Source: Prinsepia uniflora (taxonomy: Eukaryota; Streptophyta; Magnoliopsida; Rosales; Rosaceae). Taken from it: 64,000 nt of DNA. The notes below the pieces were generated by a model. It saw only the letters and a list, made by a program, of their open reading frames with translations. It ran no database searches and was not told where the DNA came from. The DNA lies in NCBI GenBank assembly GCA_032719365.1, contig CM064867.1, positions 61,812,136-61,876,135 of the forward strand. The letters run 5' to 3'. Position 1 is the stretch's first letter; every line of letters starts with the position of its first letter. Positions 12,246 through 23,520 of the stretch are shown piece after piece. The translations under genes were made by a program, and so were the position numbers.

Positions 12246-12815
12246 TTGATGCTTCATTTATTAGTCAATTTGAATATCCAAGTTTTAGAGTTGCCTCTCT
12301 TCCACATTGTCTTCCTTGAAGGATTCGAAGAAGGGTTTCAATCTGTGGCCATTGACTTTAAATGTTTTCCCATTGATAGGTTATTGAACCTGTACAGTAC
12401 CTTGAGAGAAAACATGAGTAATAAGATAAGGGCCTTCCCATCGAGAACAAATCTTACCTGGAAATAGTTTAAGGCGTGATTTGAAGAGTAGAACTTTTTG
12501 ACCAACGTGGAAGTATTTTCCACGGATCAACCTATCATGTAGGGCCTTGGTTCTTTCTTTGTAGATCCATGAACTATCGAATGCATCATTCCGAATTTCT
12601 TCAAGCTCACATACTTGCAACTTTCGATGTTTTCATGCTTCATCGTTTTCCATGTTGAATCTCTTAACTGCCCACTAAGCTTTGTGTTCCAATTCCACAG
12701 AAAGATGGCATGTTTTGTCATAGACGAGCCGAAAGGGTGACATACCGATAGGGGTTTTGTAAGATGTTCTGTAGGCCCACAATGCATCGTCTAACCTTGC
12801 ACTCCAATCCTTCTG
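12246..12815 (-). pseudogene. Athila integrase C-terminal region, frameshifted
   Basis: Minus-strand reading gives GMSPFRLVYDKTCHLSVELEH then, after a frame change, KERTKALHDRLIRGKYF, FHVGQKVLLFKS and SRWEGPYLITHVFSQGTVQV. The last part is the GPY/F-type C-terminal module that follows the integrase core in Ty3/gypsy elements. It directly follows the core at 12816-13544. Broken by stops and at least one frameshift. Confidence 0.8.
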
Positions 12816-13544
12816 TTAAGGCCCAATAGTTATCTCAAGTATCTTCTTGATCTCCCGATTGCTAACTTCCGCTAATCCATTAGTTTGAGGATGGTATGGA
12901 GTTGATACCTTGTGAGTGATTCCATACTTCTTTAATAGTATGCCAACTGTTATGTTGCAAAAGTGGCTTCCCCCATCACTAATCATTACACGGGGCATAA
13001 CAAATCTAGAAAATATGTTAGTACGAAGGTAGGCTGCAACAACTTTAGAATCATTAGTACGGGTGGCTTTAGCTTCCACCCATTTCGATACGTAATCCAC
13101 ATCAAGAAGTATATATTCAAAACCGAACGAAGAAGGGAATGGACCCCTGAAGTCGATACCCCATAGATCAAAAATCTCAACATTAAGTATATAGGTTTGT
13201 GGCATTTGATCTCTAGGTCCTAGATTACCAGATTTTTGACATCTATCACATGTAGCACAAAATGCATGAGCATCACGAAATAAAGAAGGCCAAAAGAAAC
13301 CTGATTCTAACACCTTAAGGGCTATTTTCTTGGATCCAAAATGTCCCCCACATGCTTCAGTATGAAAAAATGCGACTATAGAATTATTTTCATTATCCGG
13401 GACACATCTCCTAATTATTAAATCAGAACAATGTTTCCACAAGTAAGGTTCATCCCATAAGTAAGTTCTAGCATTATGTTTAAGCTTATCACATTGATAT
13501 CTAGGCATGGTATTCGAGAATTGTTGAGTCACCAAGTAGTTCAC
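12816..13544 (-). pseudogene. Athila integrase: zinc-binding domain and catalytic core
   Basis: A 242-residue open stretch. It holds the HHCC zinc-binding module (HTEACGGHFGSKKIALKVL through CATCDRCQK), then the DDE core: D in IFDLWGIDFRGPFP, D in MISDGGSHFC, and E in HPQTNGLAEVSNREIKK. Integrase inserts the DNA copy into the genome. The neighbouring RNase H to the right and C-terminal module to the left give the pol order expected on the minus strand. The core is open, but the rest of pol is interrupted by two LTRs and frameshifts, so no functional polyprotein can form. Clade placement in Athila is also supported by the FMDDFSVFG RT box and the tRNA-Asp-like PBS. Confidence 0.85.
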
Positions 13545-13634
13545 AATATCAGTATACCAAGGGGTGGCAGAAGTACTTACCTGAATTCCGAAGAGTTTTT
13601 CGTCTAGAAAGGTCTCAAGTATGATGTCATCCTC

Positions 13635-13935
13635 CTATTTCTTCACGATCCTGGATAGGTGGTCAGCAAAAACATTCTCTACTCCGTTCTTATCCCTTAC
13701 CTCAATGTCGAATTCTTGGAGCAGGAGGATCCATCGAATAAGTCTTGGTTTGGCATCCTTCTTGGTCATCAAGTACTTCAAAGTAGCATGATCTGTATAC
13801 ACAATAACTTTGGATTGAAGTAAGTAAGAACGAAACTTATCAAGAGCAAAGATTACCGCAAGTAGTTCCTTTTCAGTGGTTGTGTAGCTCTGTTGAGCAT
13901 CATCTAATATCCTAGAGGCATAGTAAATGGCGTAG
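13635..13935 (-). pseudogene. Athila RNase H, C-terminal part
   Basis: Minus-strand reading YAIYYASRILDDAQQSYTTT, EKELLAVIFALDKFRSYLL, IVYTDHATLKYLM and ADHLSRIVKK: the E, D and D/H region of retroviral-type RNase H, which removes the RNA strand during reverse transcription. It is cut at 13935 by a solo LTR; the N-terminal part resumes at 17338 on the other side (…GAVL…KKPY joining YAIYYAS). The target duplication CGTAG lies exactly at the break. Confidence 0.85.
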
Positions 13936-16900
13936 TGACAGGACCCGTCCCAACTGGACGTCAAAAAACGTACCCGGTCCTGCTCCCGTCTGACAAGTCC
14001 ACTGAAAGTCCAAAAACAACCCTTCAGCACCTGCCAGACAAGGGAATTTTGCGCGGATTTCTGCTGCTGTCACTGCCTCGCGATCAGTCCCGAACGTCGT
14101 ACCACGGCCTGGAGGGTCACAAAACAGAAAAGGTGTGAGTGGACAAAAATGATCTCTTATAAAAACATTTATCAAAATACAATCTTACCCTCCAGTTTTC
14201 ACAAACTTGCATGCATATCGTAAAACATGAGTAACCGATAAAATCAAACATATTTTCCCATGGTCCATAAAACTCATGATTACCAATTCAGTTCATGTTA
14301 TAAAACATCAAATCCCGGCTCTCAGGCCAAAACATGTGAAAACATAATCATCCTGGCCACAAGGACCAAAAACCCGTACTCAAGACCAGTACATCATCAC
14401 AATCAATACCAATCAGCATTACTTACCAGTGCACAATAAATATATCAATCCAATCAATCCGCACTACTCACGAGTGCATAAAATATCACCAATCACATCT
14501 GCACTACTCACCAGTGCACAATCAATCAAACTGTACTACTCACAAGTGCTGCACTACGCGTAGGCCAATATCCAGTCACTCTCTCGGGAATAATCACCTC
14601 TGGGCTCAACCCCCTCGGGCTCAGTCACCTCTGGGCGAACACATCCCCAGGATCAGACACCTCCGAGTGGTACATCCAGGCTCAGTATCATCCGAGAAGC
14701 TGACTACCATAGGATCAACTCCCGATCCTACAATCACATCCCCCAAGCTCCGGTCGTCTGGGTAATCCCCCCAAGCACCGACCGTCTGGGAATATCACAA
14801 TCACAATGAAAACCATCCCGGGAATTACATCCCAAAACATTTCAATCAAATCTTGACTTCATACCAAGTCAAGGTCATTCTCAACTGGGTCTCAAGCCCA
14901 AAATACCTTTTACACATAAACCGTTAAAATCACATTTAAATCAATAGAATAATCCGGAAATCATCATTGACTCACCAACCAAGTCAAAACATCATTTTAG
15001 AAATCATTTAGACTCCGGGCCTAGCCCAAAACATCATTTGCACGTTCCTCGTAAAACGTGCCCGAAAGACTGATTAAAATAATCATAAAATCCCAATAAA
15101 TCATTAATTTCACAATTTCACAAATAACTCCAATTCCGAGTCAAAATCACTATTCACTTGGGTTCTCATGCCCAAAATAACACTATCACGCAAATCCATG
15201 CGTTGCAACCTCCGTAGCCGTTTTCACGTAAATCGACAAAATTGACCCTTGACTCATTCCCGAGTCACCACATCATTTTTCAATCCATGACTCAATAATC
15301 CGAGTCCAAACATTATTTTCGATCAATTTCAATCCCGGACTCATAAACCAAGTCCAAACATCATTTTTACCAAATTTCGTAATTTCTCGAAAATCGCCCA
15401 AAATAATAATATAATAATCATAAAACCGAGAAATTACCGGATTGAAACACAAATCATGCCCAAGCATATAAAATCATATAATAAGGCATTTAAATCATAT
15501 ATGCATGCATCACTGTTAGAAAACAAAGTCCACTCACACACACCGTCCAAAACGGTCCGTTTCCGAGCTGCACGTTTTTCTGTAAAATCTGGAAATCACA
15601 ACTCCTGTCCAAAACCATTATAGAGGGTTACTAACATCTCAAAATACAACATATAATTTTCCCCAATTTTTCCGGGATTTAAATACGTATTTTTAACGTA
15701 ATACAAAACTTCGGATACGCGGAACATTATCGAATCAATATCCGATTTCCCTGAAATCAACGTCAAAATGTTCGTTACACTGAGAGGATCAAAAGTCATG
15801 TTGACCTCACCTTGAGACTAGGCCGGACGCGCCCCCACGCGCCGCCGTGAGTGGCTGCGCGTGAAATCCACGCGCCTGCTACAGTGTCACCGTCCCAACC
15901 CGTTTGTCTGTAAAACGGGCCATTTAACCCGCGAGGCAACCCGGTTTGTTTTCTGTCAATTCGACATTGATTCCACCAATTGAACATTCAGTCAGTTTCG
16001 ATTCAAGTCTAATTAGAGTTCTGTGGACTTAATTACAAGCAACATTACCTCTAACCTCACGATCACAGATGATCAATCGAAGAATATCCGGCCACTGTTC
16101 ATCCTTCGAAAACCATCAAACCTTCTTGATTTCGTTCAATTGATTAACCAGTAAGCTTCAATGGACTCAGGTAAGTATTTTCCCCAACTCAATTGCATCA
16201 ATCCAATGCTCAATCTTCACGACTCAAACTCGAACATCCGTACACTGTGCATCCATGGAGCTTCATCAATTTCCAGTGTTTTCCTTCAATTGATGGATCC
16301 AGAAGCATCGTGAGATCCTCAGGAACACAATCCCCACATCAATTTCGTCAATCAAAGCCTCAATTCCCTCGACTCAACCTCGAATTTCATCCTCTGTCAC
16401 CAAGTGTGTTCAGAGTCAAAACAACACCAATTTCCTTCGTTCTTTCGACGTTTCTGATCGTAATGATCCCAGGAAGCTCAAAGTGAGTTCAATTTCGATC
16501 CTCAAGGCTCAATTCCCAGTATTTGAATTTCCCCCCAATTTTTCTAAATTTTCGATTCTCAGCCTCCAGCCCCCAATCGACCCTCAGTGTTTCCCCAGTT
16601 TAATCCTCTCACACAATCTCACAAATTCCCCCCAAAACTGGATGTGAAAGGGAGCTCAATTCTCCCAATTCTGATTCCCCCTCTCACGGGTAAGAAAAAC
16701 AAAGAAGAAGAAAAATGGGGAAAAAGATGGAGGAATGATGGTGTAGGAATGATGATGTAGTAATGATAGTGTTGGGAGGGAAACATGGAGCTGGAATCAA
16801 GGGATGGGTGACACTTGTCACTCATCCGGATGTGCACAGTCACCGGGTACTGTTCATATTAAAATATTATTTTATTCCCGGTTCGTTCGGTTAATCGAGC

Positions 16901-17337
16901 CCGATTCCGTGACCATAACTTCGTCGTCGAATCTCCGATTTTGGCATGCCGCCTGTCGTTGGATTCGTATCGACGAGACCTACGTAACGGTCCTTGGCCC
17001 TCGTCCATCGGACCTCCCGATCAAAAAGTCAACATTTGGCCCCTACTATGCCAAATTACCAAAATACCCCTCATCTTCCGATCATCATAACTTTCACTAC
17101 GAATGTCGGAATCGAACGTGCCACCTGTCTATGAACTCGTGACGTCCCGAACTACGTCACAGTCATCGGTCAAAGTCCATTTGACCGCCCGAACTAAAAG
17201 TCAACATTTTGCCCACGCTAGGGGCAAAACGGTCATTTTGCACGTTTCGTCCGATTTCACTCAACTAATCCCCGATTAGTCATTCTAAATCATAATTAAT
17301 TAATATTCAGTCCCGATATTCGGGACGGGTCATTACA
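13936..17337 (-). mobile_element. Solo LTR, chromovirus type, with perfect TSD
   Basis: Starts TGACAGGACCCGTCCC and ends ...CGGGACGGGTCATTACA, 3402 bp. TSD CGTAG at 13931-13935 and 17338-17342. Conserved parts in order (plus-strand reading): the TCTGACAAG box, GGAGGGT, GTGAGTGGAC (14137-14146), ACCCTCC, a GCATGC box, a hairpin array, ATGCATGCAT (about 15502), GTCCACTCAC (about 15529), promoter region, then two U3 modules. It interrupts Athila RNase H. Confidence 0.95.
14330..15370 (-). repeat. Long array of diverse mini-inverted repeats in the solo LTR
   Basis: Examples: GTACTcaagaccAGTAC, GCACTactcaccAGTGC, GCACTactcacgAGTGC, CTTGACTtcataCCAAGTCAAG, TTGACTcaccaaccAAGTCAA, GGGCctaGCCC, TTGGGttctcatgCCCAA, TGACTCattcccGAGTCA, GACTCaataatccGAGTC and GGACTcataaaccAAGTCC. 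Stems differ but loops stay at about 3-9 nt and spacing at about 25-45 bp. Confidence 0.8.
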
Positions 17338-18640
17338 CGTAGGGCTTCTTGTCCTTTTTTTTTTTTTTAAGACAGCTCCTACTGCATACTCGGAGCCATC
17401 GCACATGAGCTCGAATGGTAAAGACCAATCTAGGGCACATAAGATAGGGGCACTGGTGAGCAACTCCTTTAGCATGTCAAAGGCCTCTTGGCATGTGGCA
17501 CTGAACAAAAAGGTGGTTTCCTTTTGGAGTAAACGACATAGGGGTCTAGAAATTAATGAGAAGTCTTTGATGAATCACCGGAAGAAACCTACATGTCCAA
17601 GGAACGAACAGATCTCTCTCACAGAAATGGGAGAGGGTAAGTACTGCACAAGATCTACTTTAGCTCTATCAACCTCTATGCCTTTAGCCACACTATATGT
17701 CCTAAAACTATCCCTTGAGTTAGCATGAAGTGACATTTCTCCCAGTTAAGTACTAGCCTAGAATCGACACATCTTTGGAATATAAGTTCAAGGTTTTCTA
17801 AGCATACATCAAAACTATCTCCGAATACACTAAAGTCATCCATGAATACTTCAATAATCTTTTCTACATAACCAGAGAATATGGAAAGCATACAATGTTG
17901 AAAAGTACTTGGGGCATTGCACAAACCTAATGACATCTTCCTGTAAGCAAATGTACCAAAAGGGCATGTGAAAGTGGTTTTCTCTTGATCTTCCTCATCA
18001 ATGCTTATTTGGTTGTATCCAGAGTATCCATCAAGGAAGCAATAGTGGGAGTGTCCTTAGAGTCTCTCATGCATTTGGTCAATGAAAGGAAACGGAAAGT
18101 GGTATTTCCTTGTGGTGGCATTGAGTTTCTGGTAATTGATGCAAACTCTATGTCCGGTGATGGTTCATTGAGGCACTAATTGATTCTCGGCAGTTTTTAC
18201 TACAGTGATTCCATATTTATTTGGAACAACCTGCACAGGGGATACCCAACGACTATCTGAAATAAGGTAAATAATACCACAATCTTAAAGTTTGATTACC
18301 TCTTTTTTAACTACTTCCATCGTAGGTTGATGAAGTCTTCTTTGTGCTTCCCGAGTGGGTTTGGCATCATCTTCAAGTAGGATATGATGAACAAAAGTAG
18401 CAGGGTTGATTCCTTTGATGTCTCCAAGTATCCATCCAATCATGGTCTTGTACTTCTTAAGTACAGTCAGAAGTTTTGTCTCTTGATCAGGTTTCAGAGT
18501 TGAAGAAATAATGACAGATAAGGTGTCATTATCTCTAAGGAATGCATACTTCAAATGTTCCAGAAGCACCTTATGTTCTAGTTCAGGGTTGGACAACAGA
18601 GGGAAGCAGTTTATTAGTACCAAAAGTAATTGGAATTGGA
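17338..18640 (-). pseudogene. Athila reverse transcriptase and N-terminal RNase H
   Basis: Read from the right: LKYAFLRDNDTL and HHILLEDDAKPTREAQRRLH (start of RT), then WVSPVQVVPNKYG, CINYQKLNATT, YCFLDGYSGYNQI, KTTFTCPFGTFAYRKM, GLCNAPSTFQHCM and the active-site box EVFMDDFSVFG (17820-17850), then RNase H beginning FELMCDGSEYAVGAVL. FMDDFSVFG is characteristic of Athila RTs. RT copies the element RNA into DNA. Stops and frameshifts occur (about 18180 and 17940, and a 14-base T run at 17355-17368 that shifts frame). The RNase H is cut at 17338 by the solo LTR. Confidence 0.85.
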
Positions 18641-18849
18641 GGAGGAGGACTTACATATCTGGGCATCTCATGTAAGGCCATGACTGATTCAAGGATTTTG
18701 GGTTCAAGGACCTCAATTAGTGCATCGAAGAGGGCTTCAGTCCTGAATTGGGTTAGTCCTGCTCCTTCTTGAATGGTTATTTTGAGTTCATCATCATGTA
18801 TATGGTTCATGTGTTCCTGCGACATAGATTCAACAATGTCAATAGCAAA

Positions 18850-19575
18850 TCAAGCATTAACACTAGTGGTAGGATACCTCTTAGTTTCGAAGATGTTGAA
18901 CTCAATCATCTCCCCATCAAATTCCATGGATAGAAGACCATTGTGGACATCTATCTTTGTTCTTGAAATCCTCATGAATGGACGTCCCAAAAGAAATGGT
19001 GTGTTGTCCAAAAGACTCTCATTCATGTCAAGTACATAAAAGTCAGCAGGAAAGATAAGTTGATTGACCTGCACAAGAACATTTTCTACATATCCCCTTG
19101 GATATGCGTGAGAACGATCTGCTAATTGAATAATCACATTGTCCTTCTTTAATTCACCTAGACTCATTGATGCATATATATGGTATGGCATAACATTGAT
19201 TGATGCACCTAAATCTAGCATGACATTACCAAATGACTTGCTACCTATTACGCAGGGAACTGAAAAGCTCCTGGGATCTTTCAACTTTGGTGGAAGTTTT
19301 CATTAGATAATTACAGAAATAGTTTCGTTTACCTTAACCACCTCTTTCTCCCTTTTTTTTCGCTTTTGGGTGCATAACTCCTTGAGGAACTTGGCATAAG
19401 CTGGTACTTGTTGTATGCATTCAATCAATGGCAAGTTCACTTGTACCTTCGGGAATATGTCAAGGATCTCTTCATACTTCTCATCCTTCTTAGTTTTTGC
19501 TAATCTGGTTGGAAAGGGTGCACGAGACAAAAAGGTGTTACTAGGAATAGAATTTGAAGAGATAGGATTTTTACC
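18850..19575 (-). pseudogene. Athila aspartic protease and upstream gag-pro linker
   Basis: 18850-19284 (minus) encodes a retropepsin: MLDLGASINVMPYHIYASM gives the DLGAS active site usual for Athila, and later PFLLGRPFMRISRTKIDV is the conserved ILGRPF-type region near the second flap/helix. 19303-19530 encodes the linker, including PFPTRLAKTKKDEKYEEILDIF and LIECIQQVPAYAKFLKELCT, also typical of Athila. A stop near 19300 separates the two stretches. The gag part lies beyond an inserted plus-strand LTR, at 22452. Confidence 0.85.
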
Positions 19576-22451
19576 TTTGTCGTGGCTAGATGGTGACTTT
19601 TCGTTCGGACGGTCAAATAGACTTTGGCCGATGACTATGTCGTAGTTCGAGACGTCACGAGTTCATAGACAGGTGGCATGCTCGATTCCGACATTCGAGG
19701 TAGAAGTTATGACGATCGGAAATCCAAGGGCATTTTGGTAATTTGGTTAAATAAGGGCCAATAGTTGACTTTTGACCGGGAGGTCCGATGGCCGAGGACC
19801 GAGGACCGTTACGTAGATCAGAACGATACTAATCCGTAGATAGGCGGCACGTCGAATTCGGACACACTATTGCACGAATTACGAACACACTATTGCACGA
19901 ATTACGAAACGAATGCTTTTTGGAATTAAGTGGGGCCCAGATATTTTTCATTGGACCAATGGATGAGTGACAAGTGTCACCCATCCACTGGCCAACCCTT
20001 TTTCATTCATGCATATCCTCCCCTTCCTTCATCGATCATTTTCTCCTTCTCCAAGCAAACCCGAGCAACCCAATCCAACCCAATCCCAAACCATTCCCCA
20101 TCTGATCTTTTGAGAAGCCCAGAGAGTGAGATGGGGGTGTGATGATGGTGACCGACCAGGACGGCGCCGCCGTGGACGACTAAGACCCAAACCCAAGCAA
20201 GATTCCACGGTTAGACTCAATTTCCATTTTAATTCGATTTAAACTTTATGGACTGTTTTGGATGATTAGGATGAGTTTATAAGGTTGTTAGGATGGCTTA
20301 GAGGAGGTTTTGGGGGTGGTTGGACGGCTGTGGAGGCTGTGGCAGGAATATGAAAAGTTAGGCCGTGAGGCCCTTTGAACATGGATAGGATTTAGGGTGT
20401 TTTGATTAGGTTTGATGATTGGAAATGGTAGGAAAAATGAGAAAATAGGAATTTAGGGATTGGATTGGAAGCAAACGGACGAAAAATGAGTGAGGAACCA
20501 GGCTGGACAAGTCACGCCGATCCAAGAAAATCAGAGAACCGGCCGGACCAGGTTTGATCGAAGGTAGGAGATGTACAGTGTCCTGGCACGTGAGGCCCAC
20601 GTGTAGGACGTTCTTGGGGCGCGTGAGGGTGCGTGATCCCTCCTTTGGGGAAGTGCCCAACATGTAATTTCATCTATTCGATGTAACGAACATTTTGAAA
20701 TAGGTTTCGTGTCAATCGGATATCGTTTCGATATAGTTTGGTATGTCCGAAGGTTTAGGTTCGCGTTTAAAAATAGTTAGAAATCCCAGAAAATTACGGG
20801 GCTTTAGTGAGAGGTTATTTAAGTAGTTAATAACCTTCTATTATTATTTGCACGTTTTTCGAGGTTTTCGGCTTTATGTCGTACCTTTGCGTATTGTGTT
20901 TTCAATGATGATTTAATGAATGGATTTTGGATTTAGAAATATGAAATCGGGCACGATGCCCACTTGATTTACAAACTCTCGGACTTAGAGTCTATTTGAT
21001 TTGACGAGAAATCGGACCGATGGTCCATTTGAGTTATACGATTGGACCGAGGGTCCCGTTGATTTATAATCCGGGCTTGAGGCCCATTTTTTTGTAATAT
21101 CAGGCTCAAGGCCCATTTGACTGTAGTATCGGGCTTGAGGCCCTATTGGTTGTGAAATCAGGCTTGAGTCCCTGTTGGTTTGTGGTTTCGGGCTTAGAGC
21201 CCAATTAGTCGTGGTATCGGGCTTGAGGCCCTGTTGATTGTAACATGGGGCTTAAGTCCCAGTTCAGTTTGTGAAATGAAAATTCGGGCATGAGACCCTA
21301 TTGAACTGTGGATTTAGGTCGAGGCCTGTGAAATGGATTTTGAATCGGATTCGAGGAATCCTATTGAGATGAATCGGGTATGAGACCCAGTTGAAATATG
21401 TTTTGAGAAAAAAGTGATTTGGAAATGTACTATACCCTCCATATGATTATATGGTCTCCTCCATACGTCGACTTGGAGAGTCACGATCCACAGACCAGAA
21501 TGGGTATCCCCATAGGGATCCCGTTCCAGGAGTGGGGGTTACGATTTATGTTGTGGTCCCGGACCATATTCCGGAGAGATGATCAGACTAAGTCCGAAGA
21601 TAGAGCTTCCCAGATGGAGAATTCCTGGGAGAAGACTCGGAGTGAGACCCCGAGTAGTGTGCACACTAGTATAGATATGATTAATCGTGACTTATATCGG
21701 GGATGTGTTCCCTAGGGGCCCTGTGCCCCGAGTTGGCATCTTCTCGGAAATGCTTCGAATGGGTTATGCGTATATTGATACATATATGGTTTGGAAAGTG
21801 ATTTGGGGGTGGAGACCCCGTGTTCTGGGTTTTAAGTTTTAGAAAGTGGTTTAGGGTAGAGACCACGTATTCTGTGGTTTGGTATTTCACTGAAAATGGT
21901 TTTGGACTGAGACCCACGTGACGTGATTTGGGCTGAGTACCTATTGATTTGATTTCCGTATTCCATGTTTTAAGACTGTGATTTCGGGTCAGGGACCCAA
22001 ATGGATTTATGGTTCATGACGGTTTATGGGGACCAGCATGAACCCTTGAAAGGTTTCTTTATGGGTCATGATGGTCAATGGGGACCGGGCATGTACCGTT
22101 GAAAGATTTTGAATATGTTTGACAAATGGTTTTATGAACGTTTTGGTAAACGGTTTTTGAATGCATGCATATGCTTTTAGTGAAGGGCATAAATGTCTTC
22201 TTGTGAAAATGTTTTCAATGAAATGTTTATTTTGTCCACTCATAGTTTTCGTGTTTAAATGCCCTTCAGGTTGATCACAAATGCAGGCTGTAGTAGAGAT
22301 GAGACATCACACTCCTCTTTCTCCGATCCTGGTGTGCTCTGGACGCCCCGGTGAGGACTAGAGAGGGAATTTCCCTGGTCTGACACTTTGTGTCAGACGG
22401 GATCAGACGTGTCCCACGTTAATCCCAGGGGATTTGGGACGGGTCCTGACA
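19576..22451 (+). mobile_element. Plus-strand LTR, 5'-truncated, inside Athila gag-pro
   Basis: The right end ...GATTTGGGACGGGTCCTGACA (22451) is a typical LTR terminus. The left end lacks about the first 130 bp (TGTAACGACCC...), starting inside the first U3 module near 'gtcgtggctag'. It contains both U3 modules (boxes at about 19663 and 19845), a hairpin array, ATGCATGCAT (22160-22169), GTCCACTCAT (22234-22243) and a 9-bp hairpin near the end. No matching TSD, consistent with loss of one end. The host reading frames (protease linker left, gag right) resume on either side. Confidence 0.85.
20945..21400 (+). repeat. Covarying mini-hairpin array (GGGC/GCCC type)
   Basis: About fourteen short inverted repeats. 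GGGC-acgat-GCCC (20949-20961), GGACC-gat-GGTCC (21014-21026), GGACC-gag-GGTCC (21044-21056), several GGGC-ttgag-GCCC, GGGC-ttaga-GCCC, GGATT-cgagg-AATCC (21347-21361) and GGGT-atgag-ACCC (about 21369). Arms change together while loops stay 3-6 nt. Confidence 0.85.
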
Positions 22452-23520
22452 GTTGAGCTGGAGGGTTCAAACATCCTTCATTACTGCTCTACTTGAATCC
22501 CGGATGATCACAGTTGCCTTGTCCATAGTTGTTAAAGTTATTGAACCGTTGGCCCCCTTGATATCATCCTAAGGCATAGGTGTTCATCCAATTGGCACAC
22601 TCCACATATAGGTCCCTTAGGTTGTATAGCCCTTTTGGCTTCTAATTCCAAAACTTGTTCAAGCATAGATTGGAGCTTTTCAATATTTTCATCTGAGGTT
22701 CCCTTAGAATTAAGTGCACTTACCCCCTTCTTGTGAGACATGCCATAGTGGGCATCACTGGTGGCCCTACTTTCGAGTAACTGTCTTGCTTCGGGCTCAT
22801 CAAAGTCCATAAATTCCCCATATGAAGCTGCATCAAGAAGGTCTCGGTCCATGGGTTTAAGACCAACATAGAAGTAATTCATTAGGTTAGTCTCCAAGAA
22901 ACCATGTGAAGGACAAGTAGAACAAAGAACCTTGAAACGATCGTAATATGAACCAAAGGTTTCGTCCGATGCTTGGGTAATGGATGTGATCTCTCGCCTC
23001 TTTGAAGTGATCATAGAAGTGGGAAAGTATTTGGCTAAAAACAAGTCCGCAAGTTGTTTCCAAGTAATGATATGATTGGCGGGCAAGTCCATGAGCCAAG
23101 ATTGGGCCCTATCCGCCAAAGAGAAGGGAAAGGCCTTAAGTTGCAGAAGTCCATCATCAGCATCACTTGGTTTCATGCTATTGCAGACAAATTGGAAAGT
23201 TCTAAGGTTTTTATTCAGATCCTCATTGGGTAACCCATAATAAGTTGGGAGTGGATGAACGAAACCACTTTAAGCTCAATGTCCATTTTGTTTTCCTTGG
23301 CTAGAGGAAAAACAATGCAGGAAGGTCCTATGCTCCACTCAGTTGAGCAAGTACGTTGACGAAGTGACTTACGTTCGTTGTTGGCTATCTCAGTTTTGGG
23401 TTCACTTTCAAGTTGGTGTTTAGGGGAAGAAGAGGACTCAAATTCGTAGCCTTCCTCAAAACTAGGTTCCAAGATGGGTTCTAAGGTCGAATTCTCAAAC
23501 TTTGTTTCCCTTTAACTCAC
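22452..23520 (-). pseudogene. Athila gag, degraded
   Basis: Main open stretch 22538-23176: MKPSDADDGLLQLKAFPFSL, ADRAQSWLMDLPANHIITW, ADLFLAKYFPTSMI, RREITSITQASDETFGSYYD, RFKVLCSTCPSHGF and MNYFYVGLKPMDRDLLDAAS, the retrotransposon gag (capsid) core of Athila. 23215-23472 carries an N-terminal piece (RTCSTEWSIGPSCIVFPLA) in another frame. A zinc-knuckle remnant may be present near 22550-22590 (CGVCQLDEHLC) but is incomplete. Gag packages the RNA into virus-like particles. Truncated on the protease side by the LTR at 19576-22451. Confidence 0.8.
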
